64,000 nt of DNA. Origin: Microstegium vimineum (Eukaryota; Streptophyta; Magnoliopsida; Poales; Poaceae). The stretch lies in the NCBI GenBank assembly GCA_022036555.1, contig CM039128.1:992001-1056000 (forward strand), written 5' to 3'. A program made the translations under genes and the position numbers. This document shows positions 44,625 to 54,100 of the stretch, piece after piece; within the stretch, counting starts at the first letter, position 1, and every line of letters begins with the position of its first letter. A model generated the notes under the pieces. It had not been told where the DNA came from. It did no database searches and saw only the letters and a list, made by a program, of their open reading frames with translations.

Positions 44625-44703
<79 letters not shown>
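44625..44703. repeat. (CT)n microsatellite, about 39 repeats
   Basis: An uninterrupted 79 bp CT run in the B-type 5' flank. The equivalent positions of the PI-6 and PI-7 units read catctctctttctc and catctcttcattctc, so the array expanded in this copy only. Confidence 0.95.
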
Positions 44704-44706
<3 letters not shown>

Positions 44707-45299
44707 CTCCGACAAGGAACCTGCTGGAATCTCACTGCCTTCGATACCTCAAACAGACAATGTGATACAATACTACAAACAGATCATCACAAATGTGCTT
44801 ATCTGTCTTATATGCACACACACATCATTGTGTCACACCCTTTAACTAGAGATAAAAACGGGACGGATATTTCTTGATATTTGCCCATCACAAATGGGTC
44901 AAAGTCCTACATATATAAATCCAAACATTTAATATATATCCACATCGTATCCAAATCCAAATACTCAAAATCGGATTCCTAATATATGAGAAAAATATGA
45001 ATATCTGGCATGATCCATATCTGGTTCTATGGTCCAAGAAAAACAGGATATTGGATAAAATGCAGGATCACTAATATTCGTCTCTACCCAATCTGATTTC
45101 ATCTCTACCTCTAACATAAAGACAAGACGGTAGCATACTACATGCCAAAAGGTCAAAGATAGTTGACACTATTGACTTCAACTTGACTCCAAAGCAAAGG
45201 TGATCGGGGTGATTGAAACAAGTCATGATTTTTGGAAGCATAAAAAAATAGATTGAATGTAGAAAAAAAAAAGGTGACACTACTAAGGATTCTTAACAA

Positions 45300-45640
45300 T
45301 TGAATGTAGAAAAAGGTCAATTCTATAGGCCTTGATAGTGGGTGTACAGTCTAGCTCTCAACCCTCTGAATACAAAATCGGTCATTTTTCAACCCTCGAC
45401 TACTGAAACCATTTACTTCTATGTCTTCTAATTTAGAGTGTTTTGGGTGACATACAAAATATGGCCAACCTAAAATTAATGGTTATTGTATTTTAAAAGT
45501 TGGTGGAATATCTTAAAAACTTTTGAATTTGTTCCCTCAAGTCTTTTATGTTTCAGAGTATCTACTGCCTAAATATATTTTTATATTTAAATTAAGTATA
45601 ATTTTATATTTAAGGAAAAGGAGAACATATGAGTGCACCA
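45300..45640. other. Intergenic, nothing recognised
   Basis: AT-rich DNA between the B-type unit of PI-8 and the duplicated A-type flank starting near 45640. No gene is seen. Confidence 0.35.
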
Positions 45641-46340
45641 ACATACATTGCTGAGTCCACACGCTGTGTGGACCTGTTTAGGGTGAGAATCCTCTTTAAC
45701 TCTCATGGGTTGATTTAGGCCCATTTAGGTATTTTTTTAATTATAAGCCCGTTTAGGCTAGGTTAAATTAAATGTGAGAAAAAAAAGGACTAGAGGATTT
45801 CTGTAATTATTATACAGCACAAAAATATGAGACAAGAGATATTAGTGCTACAGAAGGTGGCCCACTGTGAATCGAGTATGGGCCTAGCATAAGGAAGCAT
45901 AAGAAAAATAGATTTGCTGAAGCCACGGGAGTGGTTGCAAAACTTTGAAACTTAAGAAACAAATATTTTCTATACAAAACAACCAAACTAAATTTCAATC
46001 ACACACTACACACTATTATAGCCCTGTTTGGTACAGTTTATAAGCTGTTTATGACCAAAATAAGCTGAAATTAGCAGCCAAACACCACGCTTTTCAGCAA
46101 CTTATTCTGGTCACGCTTATTCCCACAACACTCATTTGTAATAAAAAGCAGAAGCTGGATCGGACCAGTTTATTTTGACCGCCGCTTTTACTCTATTTGT
46201 GCAGCTTATCTGGGAAGCACTTCCCAGATAATCTGTATCAAACAGGACATATATTTCTTACCATAAAAGCTTTTAATGTAAGAAGTCGGCAACCTTTTAC
46301 ACATCCACAATGTTGGACACCAACCAATGATCGTCATGTT
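45640..46340. repeat. Duplicated flank shared with 48300-49420
   Basis: Blocks gtgcaccaacat-cattgct, ggcccatg/gggcctag, gttgcaaaactttg-aacttaagaaac, aaatttcaat-acacacta and gtaagaagtcg-caacc occur in order in both places. Each copy has its own transposon: a MITE here at 46021-46248 and a Mutator-like element at 48466-49318. Each copy therefore supplies the empty site of the other. Confidence 0.75.
46021..46248. mobile_element. 228 bp MITE
   Basis: The ends gccctgtttggta and tatcaaacaggac are imperfect inverted repeats. The site duplication is ata or tata, deduced from the uninterrupted paralogous site near 48441-48455. PIF/Harbinger-like or hAT-like; the superfamily is not certain. Confidence 0.7.
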
Positions 46341-47179
46341 CATTTGGCTTATCAGTCAGCTTATTAGCTCTCACAACAAAACAGTCAAAAACGGCATCAG
46401 TCGGCTTACCATATTAATCAACCTGATCATTTGAAGAAAACCCTGACTCGTCTGTGTAAATGAAGTTTATAGAGGATTTACCTCGGGTTTAGAGTTTAAT
46501 AGCTAGGGTTTAGTTAGGGATTATTAGCTAGGGTAACTGGATTATTTAGCTAAGGATTTATGATTTACCTAGTGATTATTAGCTAGGGTCTAGCTAGGGA
46601 TTATTTAGCTAGTTATTAAAGTAAAAAATCTAAGTATCATAATTAAATTAAAACATAAGTGCATATAGTGGATGAAATAAATTGATAAATGAAAAAGCAT
46701 AACAAAAAACCTAAGTACAATAATTAAAAAAAACTACCAAAAAACTACACTTCCCTTCTTCCCCTCTATACATAAATTATATTTAACACAACATTGATTC
46801 ATAACAATCAAGTAAATATATATATCATAAACTAAATTAAAAAGCAAACATGAAGATGGAGAGCAAACATCAAGTAAATATATATAGCATAAACTAAATT
46901 GAACACCTAGGTACTCTTCTCTCTCACTCATGGTGAAACCCTAGATCCAAAATGTGGCTCAAATTGAGCAAATATGAACTAAATGAGACAGATGGGACAT
47001 AAACTAACCTTTTTTAACCACCTCCTTCCAATAAATAAAGATCAAAACCTCCCCTTGTATTTTGAAAAATCTGGACCTCCAAAATCGCCTCTAATAGAAG
47101 GTGGCGGCTAGAAGTGTAGCTGGTCGGGAGGAAGAAGAGAGTGGGGATCGGGATGGTGGTATATATAGGCAAAGACTAC

Positions 47180-47454
47180 CATTGGCGGTTGACATAAGCC
47201 AACCGTCAGTGTAAATAGCACCATTTACACTGGCAGTTGGCTTATGCCAACCGTCTGTGGTGTATTATTATCACTGGCGGCCAGTGTAAATGGTGCTATT
47301 TACACTGGCGGTTGGCTTAACCGCCAGTGGTAATAATACACCACGAGCGGTTGGAATGTTCGTCCGGGCCAAAACACACCATAGGCGGCGTTAAACCCAA
47401 AACAGCTTGTGGTGTGTTTTGGGGGCGCCAGCAAAAACAGTTTTTCTACTAGTG
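47180..47454 (-). mobile_element. CACTA terminus, GGCGGTT family
   Basis: Read on the minus strand it starts cactagtagaaaaactg and tttttgctggcgcc at 47454. Subterminal copies of actggcggttggc and gtgtaaatagcacc follow in both orientations. Same family as 13513. The other end was not located; DNA leftward to about 46440 may belong to it. Confidence 0.6.
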
Positions 47455-47511
47455 CCGGTCACCGAAACGATCACCCGGACATGGCAGTCGGTGAGAGCAT
47501 GTTGGCATATA

Positions 47512-47882
47512 TGTAGCCCGGCCATAGATGTAGGAAATATAAATTCAAGATTTATGTGTTGATTATTCATGCATTCTGTACTTAACTGCTAAATGGATTT
47601 AACTGAATTATGTGTGAAATTTTTGGTGTGGCATACACATGGCAAAAAAATAGGGTCCGCCAATGCCTATGGTGTTCGGCTGGAGCAGTGTGGCTCCGAC
47701 AAGTTGCTCTCAAGGTCGGTTTCCCTGGACATTTAACTCAGGTGGCGTCTACAATATTAGCATGTGGCAAGCCAATAAGTTTATTTGCATGTCTTGGGGT
47801 GGGCTGTGAGCATAAGTTGCATGTTGCAACAAAATAAGCTAACGCTGATACGACAAAATAAGTCTACCTATATTTCATTTAA

Positions 47883-47923
<41 letters not shown>

Positions 47924-48180
47924 TGATCCATATTTCTGTATTGGATAATACTAGTTATATATCAAGCAAACAACATACTAAGATCAGCATAATAGCCTAG
48001 AGATGTTACTGCACAACACAGTTCATCAACACAAAACCAAGTGGGCAGGTACTGGCATGTATCTCTTTTAAAACTGAACATGGCACTGACCTGAACAACA
48101 TAGTTGACATACTGGTCATGAGCTAGCATCCATCATTATTTGTTGTCTTAGGATCATCACACTGCTCTAGAACCATCAGT
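47512..48180 (-). pseudogene. Degenerate copy of Pumilio exon 6 and intron
   Basis: This stretch parallels 52620-53376 inside the Pumilio gene: gtagatgtaggaaata, tgttgattattcatgcattc, gttgctctcaaggtc, ggtggcgtctacaat, then the exon. The exon relic (48091-48176) reads GT-flanked ctgaacaacatagttg, but has Cys/Asp-type substitutions, a 23 bp internal deletion (agctagcatccatc in place of agctagcaagc...tccatc) and a 2-3 bp deletion in tgttgtcttag, so it cannot code. No other Pumilio exon was seen nearby. It contains a 37-G tract where the gene has a mixed A/G run. Confidence 0.8.
47885..47921 (+). repeat. Homopolymer G37
   Basis: Thirty-seven consecutive G within the duplicated Pumilio intron. 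The source copy at about 53067-53091 is an interrupted gagagaggggga purine run. The length may be affected by sequencing error. A second G run (17 or so) is at 48260-48276. Confidence 0.85.
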
Positions 48181-48465
48181 AACAATGCATATGAGAGGGC
48201 TAAATAGTGAAGATTTAGGGCTATAGCTATACAGTAATTTAGAGGTAAAATCAAGCTAGGGGGGGGGGGGGGGGGCCTAGAGCCCCCTGGATCCTCCACT
48301 AAGTGCACCAACATTCATTGCTTCTATGCTAGGCCCATGCTCCATTTATAGTGGGCCACGGGAGAAGTTGCAAAACTTTGGAACTTAAGAAACAATATTT
48401 TCTATACCAAACAACCAAATTAAATTTCAATTACACACTATTATATTTCTTCCCATAAGCTTTTA

Positions 48466-49318
48466 GGGAAATTTTTGCTATTGGGCACTCACAATGAACT
48501 CCCTTTGCTGCTCGACACTCAAAATAGTGAGATTTGCTGAAGGACACTCTGATTTTTATTAAATTTGATGGTGGACATCATGCCAATAAATATTTGAAAA
48601 AAATTGATATAAAATCATTAGGTACCCAAAAATGATACTATAAAATCTTCTATGCTCTACATGATGAGAACTATACATTAAAAATATTGTTTTGCACTGA
48701 AATGATCATTTTGCCCCTCTTCACAAATAAATAAAGTTAAACATTATTAATTTGTTCATATATTTGTAGGACACTAAAAATCTTGAAAACATTACACAAT
48801 GTGTACGTTACCAAATCATAACTATGCTAAAAATATCATCTCTAAATAATAAAGTTTAATATATCAATTAAGCTTGACATGTCATAAATCTATAAGTCAC
48901 TCATGCTAAATATACCATTATAAACTTTATTATTTTGATCTAATATTTTTAGCATAGTCAAGATTTGGTGATATACATATTCTATGATTTTTTCAAGATT
49001 TTCAGTATTATATAAACATATTAAGAAATTAATCATGATTAAATTTGTATATTTTTGAAGAGGGGGTAAAATGGTCATTTTAGTATAAAACATTATTTTA
49101 TTATATAGTTCTCATCATGTAGAGCATAGAAGATTTTATAGTACAATTTTTTTGTACTTATATAATTTTATATTAATTTGTTCAAAATGATTTATTGGAC
49201 ACGATGTCCACCAGCAAAAATTTAATAAAAAAATAGAGTGTCATTCAGCAAATCTCACTATTTTCTGTGTCCAGCAGCAAATGGAGTTCATTGTGAATGT
49301 CCAGTAGCAAAATTTCCC
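48466..49318. mobile_element. Mutator-like element with ~84 bp TIRs
   Basis: The ends gggaaatttttgctattggg and its inverse complement partner (ending agtagcaaaatttccc) pair over about 84 bp with some mismatches. The 853 bp between have no coding. The left flank aagctttta (48457-48465) is repeated on the right as aagctttaa (49319-49327) and again perfectly as aagctttta (49334-49342). A 9 bp duplication with long TIRs fits Mutator-like elements. Confidence 0.8.
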
Positions 49319-49576
49319 AAGCTTTAATTTCCCAAGCTTTTATGGTAAGAAGTCGACAACCGTTTACACATCCACAACGTTAAACACTAACCAATGCTAG
49401 TAGTAGCTGACACTAATAATAGTCCAACGAACACAACGCGCGTACAGATCCAAGGATGACTGATCGAACATCCTCTGAATTATTTATATTTTGATTTTAT
49501 ATATAATGCTCCATTATTTAGCTTAGGTAGTAGTGGCCATGGCCATGGCCCGATGGCCGGCGGTGACCTAGCTAGC

Positions 49577-49820
49577 TTAACCAACATGGGGCGTCTGGGC
49601 GACGGTGCCGACGAAGACTCGGACACGGCTGAACATATAGTCGGAGGTCACCGCCATGTTCAGCCGTGTCCGAGTCGGTGGTGGGCAGCGCGACGATGTG
49701 GGCGTCCGGCTTGTCCTCCAGAATCACCTTCTTGGCTTCCTCCAGGCTCAGCCCCACCACCTCCGGCCACGACGTCTTGCCAACGACGACGCCGACTTGT
49801 GTTGTCTCCGACGAGCTCAT
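49577..49820 (-). pseudogene. PI-9: inhibitor gene broken by an inverted duplication
   Basis: The frame begins MSSSETTQVGVVVGKTSW, PEVVGLSLEEAKK, VILEDKPDAHIVALP, then departs from the family. Between LP and the inhibitory loop lies a 28 bp replacement that is the exact inverse complement of sequence just downstream: arms at 49616-49636 and 49656-49676, 21 bp each, loop 19 bp. The original tail is still readable in another frame: AVTSDYMFSRVRVFV, GTVAQTPHVG-stop. The net length change shifts the frame, so the inhibitory loop is lost. P1 in the ancestral tail would be Ser. A TATAAATA box remains at 50044-50051. A (GAT)n run lies just upstream at 49873-49898. Confidence 0.85.
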
Positions 49821-50043
49821 GGTTGTTGTCCGAGCTAGTCCGATGATACAGCTGCTATACCTGCTGTTTGCAGATGATGATGATGATGATGATGATGATT
49901 GCAGTAATAACAAGATCGATCGTGTTTAAATTAGTCACTGAAGAAAATAATCTATGTATGCATTGGCAGAATGGGATGTACTGTAGTAGGTACTCACGAG
50001 TTGTTCAGTGCAAGTGCGATGCCACTGCCTACCGCAACAGGTG

Positions 50044-50051
50044 TATTTATA
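50044..50051 (-). promoter_or_regulatory. TATA box of PI-9 pseudogene
   Basis: TATAAATA on the minus strand about 225 bp upstream of the MSSS start; retained although the gene is broken. Confidence 0.5.
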
Positions 50052-50059
50052 GAGCAAGT

Positions 50060-51150
50060 TCAGATAGGATTCAGGGATCATCAGTGGCCAATGGGCCTAG
50101 AAAATATACACTGCTCCTAGATACCTCTCATATTAAAAAAATATATATAAAAATAAATAGATAAATATAGGCTGAATGCTGATGGTGCAAGGAGAATGCA
50201 GGACCATTCTACCACTCAACATACATACACGAGGAACACAAGCGAGGACTCCTGCAACACCTGTCCGGCCGGATTGACAATGACAGATTAGTAGATTATA
50301 CACACGAGGAACACAAACGAGTAGTCCTGCAACAACCGTCCGGATTTGACAATGACAGATGGCAGCATGTTGTACAACAGGACATGCACCATCACAATCT
50401 CCCCCTTGTTTAAACTTCACACAAAAACAAGGGCAGGGGCAGTCTCAAAGACTGCAACAATGCAAATGCAAAATAAGAAAAATGTCTACCACAAAACACC
50501 TCAAGAACCAAAATTATATATGTTGTATCAGGGGTGAAAATTGATATTAAAACATTCAGGGGAACTGGATTACATGAGATGAGACTCAACCATTAGCACA
50601 AGAAGTGAACAAAGTCACATTACATACCAAACAGTTCAGGAAAGCTGATACTAATAACTTCAGCTTAACTGTGAAAAACGAAGGCAGGCTAGTGCGCCTC
50701 AGCTTTATGTTACAACAAAGGCCAGACAGACAACAGGAAGCCACAGCAGCTATACCAAGAGATGAAACAGGGTGTGCTGATGGCCTTCAGCTTCTTTTTT
50801 TTACTTTTCTTTTAGACAGACAGCTAACAGCTTACTTTCTCCTCACTCTAAGAGCTAAGTTTAATTTGTACAGCAGCAGAGTAACTGACATGCTTCTCAC
50901 TCCTTCCATCTTCCTCTTTACAGCAGCCTTCGGATCGATCGGACTCGCACGCATCACTCCTCCCTTGATTCCGCCGCATGCATATGGTGGGGATCTTTCT
51001 GCTACAGGATTAATGTACACTCTTCCGCGCAAACATACAGTATTTATTTTTCCGGTGAGGCCTAAAGCGGCCTTCATATAAGGTTTTAGTAGAGAAAAAA
51101 ATGTGAGTGCAAACCTAGCAACTGTTAGCTGTACAACTAGAGAGTTTGCC
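50060..51150. other. Intergenic plus probable Pumilio 3' untranslated region
   Basis: A ~55 bp duplication (acacgaggaacacaa-cgag, tcctgcaaca-c-gtccgg, tgacaatgacagat) occurs at 50228-50355. 50570-51152 likely contains the 3' untranslated region of the Pumilio gene; 51062-51080 (ttcatataaggtttt) is unremarkable. No independent gene was recognised. Confidence 0.4.
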
Positions 51151-51152
51151 TT

Positions 51153-54100
51153 TCAGGCGGCGGTGCATGCTGGTTGAAGCCCAAGGCGCTTCTCTGTGAG
51201 CACAACAAAACATACATCATTATTAGCCCCTAAACACAGACAGGCACACAATGTGAAGTCCTGGAGCCATAAAAGAAGATAGGACATGTATACATACCTC
51301 CAGCAGCAACAAGCTTCTCTACACGGGCTACTATGTGTTTCCCGTAAGTGTACTTCTTCAGGGTGTTCAGGTGTGTCTTTATCCTTGTTAGGATCATCTC
51401 TCTCTGCTGATCGTCACAAGTTTCTAACACCTTCTGCACCACATAATTTGCAAACTGGTCTTTCATCATTACCTAGCAACCACAGTGCAACCCATATTTT
51501 ATCAGTAAAGAATCTCAAGGAAAATTAGCCAGTTATTGAGTAAACAAGCATTTGGTCAGTTCTGCTTAAATAAAGAACAATTTATACAGAAAAAGAAAAG
51601 ATAGAAATGTCACTGTACCTCAAGAGGTTCGCTTTCGCTAGTGGATCCAAGCATCTCACCAATCAGAACCTGACGCTCTACAGGATTTCCAAAGGACAAG
51701 CACTTCTCGACGACATTTGAGGCAAACTTTTGCTGGCTCATTTGCACAATTTGGCCAATTAGCTTCTCAATAATAGCTGATCTCTCATGGGGTTTGCCAT
51801 GTTCCAGAACATGCTGTAGAGTTCAGCAGTCACTAGTAAGAAATAAAATCAAGAAACTGAACACCTAGCACAAATAAATCAAAGGAGGTCCCAAAGATCT
51901 CAGAATCGTGACTAAGCATATGGCAATGGTTATCCCATAAAACCTGCCCACGCTGTAAGTGCAACATTTGACCCTGAATCAATGACGCATCCTAAAGCAA
52001 GCTTATTATGTGCACTGCTTACAGTAGGGGGGAAATAACCCATTGGAATGTCTGCAGTCGAGCAATTTCAAGTTTTGGCAACAAAACTAATTTTTCATTT
52101 ATTAGTATCCTACAAAATAATATCCATAGAATTATCCCCAGAAGTAATTGCATAACATCACAATTTACAAACAAAAACAAAAGTTAGCAGCCAAAGTCAT
52201 GTTGAAGACTACGTATCTCCAAAACATTATTTACTTGTAACCTGCGGTGAGTAACAACTAGTAGCACCATATAACCACAAAAATCCATCAAGCTCCCTAC
52301 ATATTAACTCTGCCATCACGCCACACCTGGTGAATTCCCAGCACCCCCTTCTCCTTTGGACTCCTCTTTGCCTATTCACCGAAACCCTAAACTCTCCTGG
52401 TTTGCGCTAGGCCACTAGGAGTACCAGGTCCGGCCACCAGGCAGCAGCGTCTCGCCTCTCTTGTTGCTTCCTGTTCCACGCGGCAGCACGGCACATGGCC
52501 ACATGAGAGGCAGCAGTACTGTATACCCTAAGTTTGAACTCACCAAGGACAAGGTATGTTACAGACTTACTGTGATAGTAGTTACTTTGATCACAAATTA
52601 GTTCAATTGATTGATGTAGTCCGTAGATGTAGGAAATAGAAATTAAAGATTTATTTGTTGATTATTCATGCATTCTGTACTTAATTATTGAATTTAAGAC
52701 ATATTTTGTTATTTAGTACTTGTATAACAAATTATAAGACAAAATTTACAGTTGTTTACTGCAAAATAGATTTTACTGAATTATGTGTGAAAACTTTGGT
52801 GTCATGGTGTGCCATACACATGGAAAAAAACAGGGTCCACCGCTGCCTATGGTGTTCAGCTGGAGCACAATGGCTCCGAGAAGTTGCTCTCAAGGTCAGT
52901 TTTCCTGGACATGTAACTCTACAGGTGGCGTCTACAATCTTAGGATGTGGCAAGCCAATCAGTTTATTTGCATGTCTTGGGGTGGGCTCTGAGGGTCAGT
53001 TGCATGTTACAAAAAAATAAGCTAACGCTGATACAACAAAATAAGTCTACCTATATTTCATTTAAGGAGAGAGAGAGGGGGAGGGGAGGGGCATGATCCA
53101 CATTTCTGTATTGGATGATACTAGTTATCAAGCAAACAACATACTAAGATCAGTATAATAGCCTAGAGATGTTACTGCACAACACAGACAATCAACACAA
53201 AACCAGGTGGGCAGGTACAGTACAGGCATGCATCTCTTTCAAAACTGAACATGGCACTGACCTGAACAACATAGTTGCCATACTGGTCCTGAGCTAGCAA
53301 GCAAACTGACTGGAGAATTTCATCCATCATTATTTGTTGTGTCTTAGGATCATCACAATGCTCTAGAACCCTCTGTAGCAATTTGTGATATAATAACAAT
53401 ATAAGTAATAGTATTACATAAGGTAAGCCTCCAAATGGATGAGAATGAAACATATAATTAGCATACCTGAATAACTCGACAACCATATGGATGAGTGGAT
53501 AGCATTACAACTTGACCATAGAATGTCGAGACAATAAACTCGATAGCATGCTGAGGAATGCACTCTATGCATTTCTGTATAACATGGTTCCCATTTTGAT
53601 CACGTACACAGCGCATGACATGGCCCTCCAGCTCCCCAACCATTTTAGTCTGCAGATCCAAATCAACAACTTCTATAGCCTGCACATATATCATCAATAG
53701 CGTGAGAAACAACATGTCACTTGCTACAACTTGTCAGCCAATTATGTAAATTCTAGAGGTGCAAGGGTTGATCAATTGTATAAGCCCATTAAAATGCATG
53801 CAATTATGCCTGCCACCAATTATCCAACATTAACCTCTCATATTAGAGTGGTATGTTTCATGTGTTTTCAAACTAATTTGTTTCATAATCAGGAGAAAAC
53901 TATGGACCAAAAGTACATCAAATCTGTAAGCCAAATGACTGATCACTAAGAAGCAACAGTAAAAATTATTGTGCAAGGTAAAATTATTGGAGCCAACAAC
54001 ATGCTTGCAAGTTAAAAAAACAACAAAGCTCTACTTATTGAATAGACATGAAAACAAAAAATATATATTTGTATTAATTGGGGGGTATTTCAATTGACAA

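Noticed and set aside
44522..44845. 107-residue frame with a long Leu-Ser repeat
   Set aside because: Translation of the CT microsatellite.
47610..47837. A frame similar to one at 52688-53020 (shared CLWCSAGA and GCGKPISLFACLGVG-like words), hinting at a conserved small protein
   Set aside because: Both lie in the Pumilio intron and its recent duplicate; similarity follows from DNA duplication, with frameshifts between them.
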